Shown here piece by piece: positions 7,358 through 16,576 of a stretch of 22,199 nucleotides of DNA. Source of the DNA: Planctomycetaceae bacterium UBA6894. GTDB lineage: Bacteria > Planctomycetota > Planctomycetia > Gemmatales > Gemmataceae. Each line of letters starts with the position of its first letter. Positions within the stretch are counted from its first letter, which is position 1. The position numbers and the translations under genes are program-made. The DNA lies in NCBI GenBank assembly GCA_002451275.1, contig DKBS01000095.1, positions 769 through 22,967 on the forward strand, written 5' to 3'. The notes under the pieces are model-generated. The model was not told the DNA's origin. It searched no databases and saw only the letters and a list, made by a program, of their open reading frames with translations.

Positions 7358-10300
7358 TCAAGGCTTCAGTAGATCATCCAGCAGCCGGTTTACCAACTCT
7401 TTTCTGAGGGTTTCAAGCCGCCGGGCCTGGGATTCCTGTTCCCGCAGGATCCCCCGCAAGCGCGTCACCTCGCGATTCAGGTCGGAGGCGCCGCCCATGG
7501 CGTCCAGGATCTGGTCTAGGAAGCGGATCAGGTCCCGGGCCCGGGCGCCGGCATCGCGCATGCGCCCCACCCGTTCGCTGGCCGGCGCGTTGGCGTCGCG
7601 CGCCCGGTTGAACTGCTCGATGGCGCCATCCAGCGCGCCGATCATCTCGCGGTTGAGCTGGCCCAGCAGCGAGGCCACCGCCGACTGTTCCCGCTTCACC
7701 TCAAAACTGGCCAGCGCGGTCTGGCGCAACAGCCTCAGGTAAGCCTGCTCGATCTCGCGGCCCCGGCCGCGGGTTTCCTCCAGGAGCCGGGTGATGCTGT
7801 CGCCGTCGCGCCGGCGGGGATCCAATCGGTTTTCCGTTTCCCGCAACTCCGACTCAAGCCCCTGCAGTTCGAACAGGTGCCGGACAGGCGTGCGGATGGA
7901 GGGGTCAGCCGGCAGCAGCAGGTCGCGGGCTTCCTGGATCTGGGCGCGCAGGCGCAGCGAGTCGCCCTGCAGCAGGTCCAGCATGTCATCATCGGAAATG
8001 ATGCGGACGATCACGCCGGGCGTCGCGGTGCGGTGGGGCTGCCCAGGTCCGCCATCACCGGCGGTGGTCACCACATCCAGGTCCTCCGCCTCCACGCGCA
8101 GGTCCACCACGGTTCGGCCGTATTCAATCGCCTCGGCCGGCCCGCGCCCCTCCAGGGCCACGGCCAGGGGGAAGTCGTTGCCCTGGGCCGGGGGTACTGT
8201 GCCGGCGTCGGGGTCCAGGGCGAACTGGTGGACCATTTTGCCCGCACCGGTCGCCCGGGCCTGCCGCGCAAAGCCGGGCAGCAGGCGAACCCGCTCCACG
8301 GGCATGCCTTCCAGAGCCGCCCGAACCAAACCGGGGGCGGACAGCGCGCCCGCCGGCCCCGCAGGGAAAGTGCCGCCCACCAGGGCGGCCACCCGCCTGG
8401 GCGCGCGCTGGACCGGTGAGGCATACAGCAGCGCCCCCACTTGCCCCAAGGGAAGCAGGCGCGAGAAACCCGGGCCGGAGGCCATCGCCAACGATCCGGC
8501 CACGGAAAGCGCCACACCCTCCTCACGTGCCACGCGAACACTGTGGACCTGGTACACCCGCCCCAGGCCCTGCTTGTCCCCGGCGGCACCCACCCAGGGG
8601 ATGCGTCCACCGGCGGTGCTGACGAATCCCCGGTCGGTCTCGCGAAGGTCATCACTGGGGCGCACCTCCAGCGTGGGCGGTTCATCCGGCACGGGGGTCA
8701 GTTTGATTTTCCGCTCCCCGGCGATGGCGTCGGCATCCTCCAGGGCGAACCGGAACGCGGTGGGGGCCAGGATTTTGCCAGTCTCCAAGAGCAGGTCCCT
8801 CTCACCCTGCACGGCCAGCCGGTTCTCTACCGGGCGCGCCTGCTCCTTGGCGGAGCTCCACTCCAGCCGGGCGCTGCCCCAGCGTCGGTCCTGGGGCAAC
8901 TGCCCCTTGAGCCGCAGGGCCGTGCCGGCCGGAAAGACCAATTCCGTTTCCTCGGCGCGCGCGCCCAGACGGTCGCCCAGGTCCACCTCCTCGGTTTCCC
9001 CCGCCAGCTCGGCCAGCGCCTTGTCCCGGGCGGCCCCCTCCAGCGCGGGATCGATCATCCTTTTCAGGTAACCCGGCCGGATTTCCCGCACCAGCAGGGA
9101 GGAAAACGGCGTGGGGGAAATGGCCAGGAGAAACCGGGTGGGCCCGTGGTGGTCCAGGGCGCTCACCCGCAGATCCAGGTCGCCGGGAACCGCCGGGATG
9201 CGGTGGCTGAATTGGCCGCGCGCGTTCGCATCGGCTGGCAGGGTGTGGGAGACGGGTTTCGAGGGGGTGACCAGGCCTTCCGCACGCCCCAGATTTTCGG
9301 AGATCTCAAGAGTCACTTTTTCAGGCAGGTCCAGCACCCGGATTCTGCGCCCCAGGCTGAAGGAGGCGGCCTTCTGCTCCAGGGCCCCGGCCACGGTTTT
9401 CACAGCCCGTGCCGTATCGGCATCCGCCCCGGCCGGGGCTCCCGACAGCACCCCGTCGGCCACCCGGACCAGGTCATCCAGCAGGGCGGGCGCATCCGTT
9501 TTCGCAGCCAGCCAGGGGGCTCTCGCCGGCAACCCGCCAGCCACGGCGGCGGGCAGATCCCCAGCAAGCCGGCCGGCCTCGAACCAGGTCAGCGGCCGCC
9601 AGCCGTTCTCACAAGTCCCCAGCAGGTGCTGCACAGCCGCCTGGATGCGTTCAGGCGGGGCACCGGATGCCCCCAGCCAGGTTTCCAGTTCCTGAATCAA
9701 TGGTTTGCCGGGATGCCCCGCGGTCACATAGCGGTAAGCCTGGACCTGCGCGCTGAAGGGCGAGGCTTTGCCCACCTTGCGTTTTCCATCGGCCGGAAAT
9801 CCGACCAGGCGGGCGAAAACCGAGCGCGGCCAGGCGGTGTCGGAGCCGCCGATGGTCCGCTCCCACCAGAACCCCAGGGTGTCGAGGGTCTCCCCCATGA
9901 GGGTGCGTTGGCCACTGGATGCCGAGTGCGACCAACGCCTCTCCAGGGCCGTCCAGCCGGTCAGCAACGGGAAAAGCGCGGCCACAGCCAGGCCGACACC
10001 CACCAGCCGCTTGCGGAGCCGCGACCAGGTGATGAAGCTGGACGGGTCAATCCGCTTGGCGGCCTCCTCGGCCTGATGATGCGCCTGCTCGACCAGCTCT
10101 GGGGAATACCCCGAGGCGCGCACCTTTTCCGGGTCCGCCAGCTCCAGCGAGGTGATCAGGCTCTCGCCGAAAACGCCCGGGTGTTTCTTTTCCAGCACCA
10201 GGGCCAGATCGACGTCGCTTTTCCTTCTCAGCAGCGAATACAGGCGGGGTACCACCAGCCACGCCACCAGGGCCAGCACCAGCCACTTCTGCCAGGTCCT

Positions 10301-10465
10301 CAGAAACGCCGGGGCATCCAGGGCCAGGTCGATGCCCAGGAAGCGGAACAACCCGTGGTCGAACAGGGCGCTGAGCAGAACCCACGCCACCAGGGCCACA
10401 CCGGTGACCGCCAGACAGTCCAGCAGGATGTACTGGCGCAGTTGCCCGCGGATCCGCTCCAACAT
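7358..10465 (-). CDS. Large membrane protein with C-terminal coiled coil, function unknown
   Basis: A 1035-residue protein I cannot assign to a named family. Hydrophobic segments at about 12-33, 58-78 and 152-170 suggest three membrane helices. Between the last two is a helical stretch with EKKHPGVFGESL (92-103). The middle (about 200-780) is beta-rich and probably outside the cytoplasm, with a Ser/Gly/Ala-rich portion. The last ~200 residues are strongly helical and charged (Glu/Arg/Gln/Leu-rich), typical of a coiled coil. The layout recalls DUF4175-like proteins, but this is only a resemblance. Alternative in-frame ATGs lie at 10513 and 10522. I chose 10465 because the conserved-looking hydrophobic N-terminus starts there; 10513 has a better-placed GGAG. 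It follows the VWA gene and is probably co-transcribed with it. Confidence 0.8.
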   Translation of the reverse strand: MLERIRGQLRQYILLDCLAVTGVALVAWVLLSALFDHGLFRFLGIDLALDAPAFLRTWQKWLVLALVAWLVVPRLYSLLRRKSDVDLALVLEKKHPGVFGESLITSLELADPEKVRASGYSPELVEQAHHQAEEAAKRIDPSSFITWSRLRKRLVGVGLAVAALFPLLTGWTALERRWSHSASSGQRTLMGETLDTLGFWWERTIGGSDTAWPRSVFARLVGFPADGKRKVGKASPFSAQVQAYRYVTAGHPGKPLIQELETWLGASGAPPERIQAAVQHLLGTCENGWRPLTWFEAGRLAGDLPAAVAGGLPARAPWLAAKTDAPALLDDLVRVADGVLSGAPAGADADTARAVKTVAGALEQKAASFSLGRRIRVLDLPEKVTLEISENLGRAEGLVTPSKPVSHTLPADANARGQFSHRIPAVPGDLDLRVSALDHHGPTRFLLAISPTPFSSLLVREIRPGYLKRMIDPALEGAARDKALAELAGETEEVDLGDRLGARAEETELVFPAGTALRLKGQLPQDRRWGSARLEWSSAKEQARPVENRLAVQGERDLLLETGKILAPTAFRFALEDADAIAGERKIKLTPVPDEPPTLEVRPSDDLRETDRGFVSTAGGRIPWVGAAGDKQGLGRVYQVHSVRVAREEGVALSVAGSLAMASGPGFSRLLPLGQVGALLYASPVQRAPRRVAALVGGTFPAGPAGALSAPGLVRAALEGMPVERVRLLPGFARQARATGAGKMVHQFALDPDAGTVPPAQGNDFPLAVALEGRGPAEAIEYGRTVVDLRVEAEDLDVVTTAGDGGPGQPHRTATPGVIVRIISDDDMLDLLQGDSLRLRAQIQEARDLLLPADPSIRTPVRHLFELQGLESELRETENRLDPRRRDGDSITRLLEETRGRGREIEQAYLRLLRQTALASFEVKREQSAVASLLGQLNREMIGALDGAIEQFNRARDANAPASERVGRMRDAGARARDLIRFLDQILDAMGGASDLNREVTRLRGILREQESQARRLETLRKELVNRLLDDLLKP

Positions 10466-10529
10466 CGGGCGAACCCCGCCCGATCCCCGGCTTGGTGGCA
10501 ATGATCCTGGCATCAACCCCATACTCCAC

Positions 10530-13500
10530 TCAGGCCAGTCGGAAAAACTTGCGCAGCGACCATTCCAGACCCAGCAGGGCTACGATGGCCACCAACAGGT
10601 ACGGGATGGTCAAGGGCTGGCCGGAAAACCAGGTGCTGCCCGCCACGGTCCATCCGCGGTCCCAGATGTCGGTCACGCGGGTCTTGCCCGGAAGGGTCCT
10701 TTCCTCCTGCTGGCGCGCAGTCGCAAAGCACAGGGGAACCTTGTCGGCGTTGGCCAGTTCCAGGACCAGCCGGGGCTCGTTCTCGCCAGGGGCGTTGCCG
10801 GAGGGCGTCGCCCCGACCGCTGCGTCCCGCGGCTTCACCAGGGCGGCGGCCACCTGCTCCCGGTCGCCATCGGGAATCTTGCCGGTCAACACCGAGATGG
10901 GGCTGGCCAGCCGCTGCCACGCGGCCCGGTCGGGGGAAACATCCCGCTGCTCGGGATCAGGCGGGGCCTCCACCACCAAGTAAACCCCCAACGATTTGTC
11001 CCGGGTGGAGGGAACTTCCACGATCGCCTCATAGGCCCCTGGCTGGCTGATTTTCATTACGCAGCGGAAAAGTCCCTTGCGCCCCGGAATGGGTTCCAGG
11101 TTGGTGACGCCCGGAAAATCGCCCGGGGCGATTCCTGCGGGCGGAGTCAGGACCAGGCGCGGTCCTTCGCGCGGATTGGCAGGGGCCGCCAACGGTTGCC
11201 CGGATCGGTCCTCGATCTTGACCTCCAACTCCACCGGACGGTCGGTCCGGTACGGGTTTCGGGGGTACGGGATGACCCGGGTCTTGCCGCCGCTTGCGGC
11301 CCAACGGGTCAATTTGGTCCAGAAGCGCTCGTGGTAAGCCTCCCGCCGCATGCGCAAGCGCCAGGTTTCGTCGGATCCCAGCCAGACCACACGGCGACCC
11401 GATGCGGGGGCGGTCACCACCAGCCACGGGTGCTTCTCGCCCGTCCGCAGGGCGGACCGCGGGTCCCCGTAACGGGCCACCACCAGGGCGCCTTTTTTCT
11501 CCTCATTGACCGGGTAGTAGTTGTAAAAACCGTTCGGATCGCTGGCCGCGAAGAAGTCGGCCCAGTCCTCTTCCACCGAACGCTCGGGCTGGTCGGTCAG
11601 GCGCAGGAAATCCAGCTCCGGGCTGGCGGCGTCAAAAGCCAGCGGCCACGGCTTGTCTGGAGGCCGCTCGCCCGCGTCCAGCCGGCTGTCCCGCGGCCGC
11701 ACCGGCAGCAGGTCCAGCACCGGGGCGAACCGGTCCTGCTCACTCCCCGGCCGGGCCAGTTGCAGCATGTTCACCGGGCCGGCCACCGTGACCATGCCGC
11801 CGCCATTGTCCACCCAGCCGCGCAGGTTGCGCAGTTGGGCCGCATCGATCTGGCTCCAGTCGGGATCGAACAGGACCACCAGATCGAAGGAGGCCAAGTC
11901 GGTGGGGTCATCCTTGTCCTCGCCCGTGCCGGGCGTGAATCGGGACGGGAAACTCTCCAGCATCCGCTCGGGAGGCACATCCTGGACGATGTTGGGGCGT
12001 TTGGTCGAGGCCCCGGGGGGCAACTGCAGCCAGATGGAAACCCGGGCCCGCTTCTTCTCCATCTCGCGCACCATCAGGGTGCGCACAAACTGGTACTCGC
12101 GCCCGGCGGCCCCGGCCACCAGCAACACCCGCAGCGGCCGGCGGGAAACCGCCAGCCGCGCCGGTCCCCGGTTGATCACCGGAGCGCCGGTCTCGTTGGC
12201 CGGCCGCTTCAAGAGGGCGCTGATGCGCAGCTCCGAATCCGTGGTTTCAGCGATCTCCCAACGCTTGTTACCCAGTCCGCCTTCCTTGCCCGCCACGGCG
12301 GCAAGCGCGTTGGCGTCCACCACGAAACTGGCTTCCAGCCGGGGAGGCGAACTGGCGTCAAACCGCGGCAGGTCGCCGCCCAGGGGCAGGAGTATCCGCT
12401 TGCCCAGACTGATTCGCTTGCGGTTTTCGCTGTCGGTCTCCTGGCGTGGAACACCCTTTTCGATGGGGGGAAGCGGCTCGACAATCTCGATATCCAGCTC
12501 CTCCTCCTTGCCGTCGGGCAGGCGGCGGATCCGCGACACCGAAAGTTCGGCTTCACCCGGAGTCAGGCTTTCCCCGGCGCGCCCCTCACCGATCGCCTCG
12601 AAGGCGACCCGGAACCGGTCATCCGGCTCCACGGTGGAGGGGACCCGCAGATCCACGATGTCAGTCCGGGTTTTGCGCACCGAGGATTCACGACCCACCC
12701 CCAGGACCACCACCGGCAGCGACCGGGCGTTGGCCATCTCGCGCAAACGGTCGAAGGAGGCGGGGTCGCCCTCGGTGGAGCGTCCGTCGGTGATGATCAC
12801 CAGCCCCTGCACCAAAGGATCCTTTTCACTTTCCAGAAGGCGCAGGGCGGAATCCGCCACATTGGTCCCGGTGAACTCACCCCCGGTGACCCGGGCATTG
12901 GTCTTTTGCGCCAACTGGTCCAGCCAAGCCCTCTCTTCTGTGGACAATGCGGCCGCGCCGGTCATGTCCCCGGCCTTGGCACCCGGTCTGAGCCACAGGT
13001 CCACCAGCACTCCGCGGTCGCGCGACGGGCCGGCCCCCGGCGGCGCGGGCTTGGCACCAGCCTCCCGGGAAGCGAGAGTAGACCGGTCCAGCAATCGGTT
13101 TTCTTCCGCCTGGGTCCAGACCTGGATGGCTTTCTTGAATTCCCGATTGGCCATTTCCAGCTCGGTGGTGGTCCGGGTGCCTTCGCCCTCCAGGACCAAC
13201 CCCTCCTCATCCAAAAACCGGCCGAAACGGAACAGGCGCACGGGGTTCTTGGAAAGCAGGGGCTTCAGGAAACGGGGCTGGTCCTTTAGCAGGGCCGCCA
13301 CCAGATCCTGGCGACGGACAGCCTGCTTGGCCGCCGCGGCAGGGCCTGCAGGGCGGGGCGCGTCATCTGTCACACCCGTCATGCTGCCGGAGGCGTCCAC
13401 CAGCACCAGCACCCGTCCCAGTTTCTCCTCCGTCTCGCGACGGACAATGGTCTCCTCCCAGGCGGGGAGTAAAAAGGCCGCGAACAGGAGCCCGAACACC

Positions 13501-13730
13501 CCCAACCGGGGCAGGGCCAGCACCAGGGCCTTCAGCCGGCCGATGAATCCGGCCTCGCGACGCCAGATCAGGAAGAAAAAGAGCAGGGCGATGGAAAAGA
13601 GCAGGGCACCGGCCAGCCACCAGGTCCAGGCGGGCAGCGGATCCAGACCCGCCAATTGGAATGGCAGCTCCTGCGGCCGGCGGAGGACGAGACGCTCTTC
13701 CAGGCTGATGGCGCCTTGTGAAGTTTCCAT
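10530..13730 (-). CDS. VWA-domain membrane protein with glutamine-amidotransferase-like domain
   Basis: A 1066-residue integral membrane protein. Two N-terminal helices (about 36-56 and 72-92) precede a von Willebrand A domain at about 105-345. The metal-binding DASGS motif is at 112-116, and the later ITDGRST stretch is near 305. A beta-rich segment follows, then a Rossmann-like class I glutamine-amidotransferase-like domain at about 530-650 (VLLVAGAAG, then VDNGGGMVTVAGP). A further beta-rich region and a single C-terminal helix (about 1040-1059) complete it. The amidotransferase-like domain has no cysteine where a nucleophile is expected, so it is probably structural. The start codon lies one base after the stop of the BatA-like gene (TGAGATG), indicating translational coupling. 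It is likely a metal-dependent protein-interaction component of the MoxR cluster. Confidence 0.88.
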   Translation of the reverse strand: METSQGAISLEERLVLRRPQELPFQLAGLDPLPAWTWWLAGALLFSIALLFFFLIWRREAGFIGRLKALVLALPRLGVFGLLFAAFLLPAWEETIVRRETEEKLGRVLVLVDASGSMTGVTDDAPRPAGPAAAAKQAVRRQDLVAALLKDQPRFLKPLLSKNPVRLFRFGRFLDEEGLVLEGEGTRTTTELEMANREFKKAIQVWTQAEENRLLDRSTLASREAGAKPAPPGAGPSRDRGVLVDLWLRPGAKAGDMTGAAALSTEERAWLDQLAQKTNARVTGGEFTGTNVADSALRLLESEKDPLVQGLVIITDGRSTEGDPASFDRLREMANARSLPVVVLGVGRESSVRKTRTDIVDLRVPSTVEPDDRFRVAFEAIGEGRAGESLTPGEAELSVSRIRRLPDGKEEELDIEIVEPLPPIEKGVPRQETDSENRKRISLGKRILLPLGGDLPRFDASSPPRLEASFVVDANALAAVAGKEGGLGNKRWEIAETTDSELRISALLKRPANETGAPVINRGPARLAVSRRPLRVLLVAGAAGREYQFVRTLMVREMEKKRARVSIWLQLPPGASTKRPNIVQDVPPERMLESFPSRFTPGTGEDKDDPTDLASFDLVVLFDPDWSQIDAAQLRNLRGWVDNGGGMVTVAGPVNMLQLARPGSEQDRFAPVLDLLPVRPRDSRLDAGERPPDKPWPLAFDAASPELDFLRLTDQPERSVEEDWADFFAASDPNGFYNYYPVNEEKKGALVVARYGDPRSALRTGEKHPWLVVTAPASGRRVVWLGSDETWRLRMRREAYHERFWTKLTRWAASGGKTRVIPYPRNPYRTDRPVELEVKIEDRSGQPLAAPANPREGPRLVLTPPAGIAPGDFPGVTNLEPIPGRKGLFRCVMKISQPGAYEAIVEVPSTRDKSLGVYLVVEAPPDPEQRDVSPDRAAWQRLASPISVLTGKIPDGDREQVAAALVKPRDAAVGATPSGNAPGENEPRLVLELANADKVPLCFATARQQEERTLPGKTRVTDIWDRGWTVAGSTWFSGQPLTIPYLLVAIVALLGLEWSLRKFFRLA

Positions 13731-13731
13731 C

Positions 13732-16560
13732 TCAGGCCCCCCCCTTCACGGCGGCCGGGGGCTGGACCGGCTGCAAGTGGCTGCACCGCCAGGCAAGGAA
13801 CTGCTCGATCACCAGCAGCGCCAGCAGAGCAAGGATCAGCCACGGGGTTTCCGACGCGTCCAGGGGACGCTGCAGGCCGGGGGAAGGGGTTTTGCCTGCC
13901 CCGGATGGGCTGGCCGACTCCAGGCTGAACCAGTCCGCCGTGGCGTCCCCGGGTTTCCCGTTGTCGCCGCGTGGATCGATGGAAACCTTTTCAGCCCGCT
14001 CCAGGTCGCTCTCGCGAATGTCCACATTGAAGGCGGCCCCTCCGCGAACGGACAGGGGGGAAGCCGGATCAGGACGCACCGCATAGGTGAGCAGGCCGGG
14101 GTTTTCCTGGGCATCGATTCCGATCGACCAGGTCGGGGAACCGTTGCCCGCTGTCCCGGGGAGCAGCCGGGCGGCCACCTTGGCCACCGAAGCACCCCGT
14201 CCGGAGGCGGCCGACACCACCCCCTCAGATTGCGGAAAATAGAGCGACTCCACCACCACCGGGTTGGGCAGGGTTCCGAGCTCCGCCACCTGCTGGGGGG
14301 CGAACAAACGGCTCCGCGAATCGGACTGCTGGCGAAGCAGGTAGAAAAGGCTGTCCTGGACAAGGATGGGGAAAGTGGCCGAAAGAAAACCGTTGGCCCA
14401 CTCATTCCAGGGGGCGGGTGAATCACTGCTCACGCCTCCGCGGGAGGAAGCCGGTCCGGCCGAGGAGAGGAAGGCCAGGGTTTTTCCCTTCCCCACATCC
14501 CGAGCCACCAGCAGGGGATCCCCTTGCTGGATTTTCCGGATCAGCCCGCGCAGCTTCGCCTGCGTCTCCCGCAACTCCGCCCGGTCCCACAGGGTCGCGC
14601 CCGCCTGACCGGCCGATCCGGGTGGCGGCATTCGCAACAATTCCTCCAGGGCAGTGACAATCTCGAACTGTCCCTGCGTGGCGATCCTCGACCGCACCTT
14701 GCCGATTTCCGCTTCCAACCCCGGCAGAACCGGCGCCAGGGACGGGGCGGTGAAAGGGGTCTTGTCCAACGCAAGGACATCCAGAATCTCGCGTTTGACC
14801 GTCTCCCGCTGGCCGGCCACCTGCCACCCCTTCGAGGGCAGGGCCAGCAAGGTTTCGGCACGGTCGCTCCAGCGACTGGGGTCGATGGACGGCCAATGCC
14901 GCTCCATGCGCAGGTGCCGGAAAACCGAGCGAAAAGGCAGCAGCCCCGCGACCACCGGACTGGCGGGGTCGGGGAAGACGACTTTGGGCGACTCGTCCCG
15001 GCGCATCTCCTCCCGTTCCTTTTCGGAGAGGGAAGGGGAGGGTTGCCCGGCCAGCAGCAGGGGAAACAAACCGTCCTGCTCAAAGGCCCGGTTGCAAAAA
15101 GCCGGAACCGTCCGGTCGCCGGTAAACCAGGCCAAGCCTCCGCCACCCCGGACAAATTCCGACAGCCTCGCCAGGGCGGTGTCGGTCAACTCGCCGACAT
15201 TCAGCAGGACAACCAGGGCGAAGGAGGGAAGGTCCTGTTTCTCGAGGTCCGCCGTTTCCAGGAACAGCGGGTCGAACAACTGCGGGTTCAAGGCCGCGCC
15301 GAAATACAGGGAGTCACTGGAGGTGGACGCGCCCGGCTGGATGGTGCCATCCACCACCAGCAGCGGAATGCGGTCCCGCACCTCCAGCAGCATGTCCCGG
15401 GCGTTGTCGGCAGCCAGACCTTCGCCGGATTCGTTTTCCAGATGAACCCGAACCGCCATCAAAGAGGAAACCGCGCGTCTGGAAAGCCCCTGCCGCGCCG
15501 GGTCCTGTGCCTCCCCGGCATTCGGTCGGGGGTCCCCCGCGGGCTGGCTGGCCCTGTCGCTTTCCCCCCGCGAGGGGATGATCCGGAATCGCACCTCCAC
15601 CACCTGACCGGGGGGAAGGCTTTCCACCTGACGCGAAGCCGAGGGATCCCGCTTGCCGTTCAATTCAATGGCCAGGAAAGCCGACCGGGCCTGGGTGCCA
15701 TAGTTCGCGATTTTCGCCCAGCACTCCATCGGCTGACCATCCAGCGCCAGCCGGGATTCCGATCCGAGAGCCACCAACGCCAGGTTGCCGTGCGACTCCG
15801 GCCGTCCATCCTCACCGCGGGCCGGCACCGCGCAATCATGGACACGCCAAAGGACGCCTTCGGGCTGGTTCATCAGGCCCCGCAGGGAGCCATCCTCCCA
15901 GTCCGTCTTCCGCATGTCGCTGTAAAAGTGGAGATGCCTTTTGCATTTCTGGTCCGGGTATTGGGCTAGCAAGTCCGCCTTGGCTTTGCCGATGGCCTCC
16001 GAGGCATTCACCTGGTAGGCGCGTAATTTGGCAGTTTCCATCAGGGTCACGAGGGTGGCCAGGGATTCGTCCCCGACTTGCTCGTCAAAGAGCACCTTGT
16101 CCGGCTCGCTCGCGCGCCTCAACCGCAAACGCGTGGGGGTCTTGGCGGACAGGGCCGATTCGCCCAGCGACCGTATGCCGTCCTTGGCCAGCGCGAAACA
16201 ATCCGACCCCGCGCCCGCGTCCCGCGAGGTGTCCGACATGCTGGCACTGTCATCGAGCACCACCTCGTGGAGAATCCAGTCCTCGGGAGGCGCGGGCGGG
16301 GCGCCACTGAACAGCCAGCGGGAAAGCAGCAGCCCCGCGAGCAGGACCAGCAGAACCCTGGAAGCGAGCAGCAACATCTGCTCGATGATCATCTTCCGCT
16401 TCATCCGCTTCTGGGCTGCCAGCAGGAATTCCATGGCGGCCCAGCGCACGCGACGGTACCGCATGCGGTTGATCAGATGAATGATCACCGGAATGGACGC
16501 GAGCAGGCCGGCGGCGGCCAGCGCCCAGGGGTTCAAAAAAAGTCCCAACAATCCACCCAA
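13732..16560 (-). CDS. BatA-domain VWA membrane protein (TTG start)
   Basis: A 942-residue protein with the N-terminal double-membrane-helix BatA domain. Helices lie at about 9-29 and 63-83, with the signature HLINRMRYRRVRW at 28-40. A VWA domain follows with DDSAS (103-107) as the metal-binding motif. A class I amidotransferase-like domain is at about 395-500 (LLVVDGT; RGGGGLAWFTGD). A single helix at about 906-924 ends in a short proline-rich tail. An ATG at 16617 would overlap the upstream DUF58 gene by 41 bases and add 19 residues atypical for the family. I choose TTG at 16560 because GGGGAG (16568-16573) lies seven bases upstream and the BatA domain then begins at residue 1. It leaves a 16-base gap to the DUF58 stop. 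The VWA partner gene follows directly. Confidence 0.87.
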   Translation of the reverse strand: MGGLLGLFLNPWALAAAGLLASIPVIIHLINRMRYRRVRWAAMEFLLAAQKRMKRKMIIEQMLLLASRVLLVLLAGLLLSRWLFSGAPPAPPEDWILHEVVLDDSASMSDTSRDAGAGSDCFALAKDGIRSLGESALSAKTPTRLRLRRASEPDKVLFDEQVGDESLATLVTLMETAKLRAYQVNASEAIGKAKADLLAQYPDQKCKRHLHFYSDMRKTDWEDGSLRGLMNQPEGVLWRVHDCAVPARGEDGRPESHGNLALVALGSESRLALDGQPMECWAKIANYGTQARSAFLAIELNGKRDPSASRQVESLPPGQVVEVRFRIIPSRGESDRASQPAGDPRPNAGEAQDPARQGLSRRAVSSLMAVRVHLENESGEGLAADNARDMLLEVRDRIPLLVVDGTIQPGASTSSDSLYFGAALNPQLFDPLFLETADLEKQDLPSFALVVLLNVGELTDTALARLSEFVRGGGGLAWFTGDRTVPAFCNRAFEQDGLFPLLLAGQPSPSLSEKEREEMRRDESPKVVFPDPASPVVAGLLPFRSVFRHLRMERHWPSIDPSRWSDRAETLLALPSKGWQVAGQRETVKREILDVLALDKTPFTAPSLAPVLPGLEAEIGKVRSRIATQGQFEIVTALEELLRMPPPGSAGQAGATLWDRAELRETQAKLRGLIRKIQQGDPLLVARDVGKGKTLAFLSSAGPASSRGGVSSDSPAPWNEWANGFLSATFPILVQDSLFYLLRQQSDSRSRLFAPQQVAELGTLPNPVVVESLYFPQSEGVVSAASGRGASVAKVAARLLPGTAGNGSPTWSIGIDAQENPGLLTYAVRPDPASPLSVRGGAAFNVDIRESDLERAEKVSIDPRGDNGKPGDATADWFSLESASPSGAGKTPSPGLQRPLDASETPWLILALLALLVIEQFLAWRCSHLQPVQPPAAVKGGA

Positions 16561-16567
16561 AGGAAAT

Positions 16568-16573
16568 CTCCCC
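16568..16573 (-). promoter_or_regulatory. Ribosome binding site deciding the TTG start
   Basis: GGGGAG on the minus strand, seven bases before TTG at 16560. It sits in the short gap after the DUF58 TAA codon and is the best Shine-Dalgarno match near this gene, which is why the non-ATG start is preferred. Confidence 0.7.
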
Positions 16574-16576
16574 GCC

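Noticed and set aside
8441..13289. Overlapping plus-strand open frames of ~690 and ~1045 codons opposite the 1035-residue and VWA genes
   Set aside because: The minus-strand genes have membrane segments, VWA motifs and coupled starts. The plus frames are Gly/Gln/Pro/Arg-rich without any recognisable fold.
11653..14421. 922-codon plus-strand open frame
   Set aside because: Ser/Arg/Pro-rich translation spanning the junction of two well-supported minus-strand genes; a GC-driven shadow.
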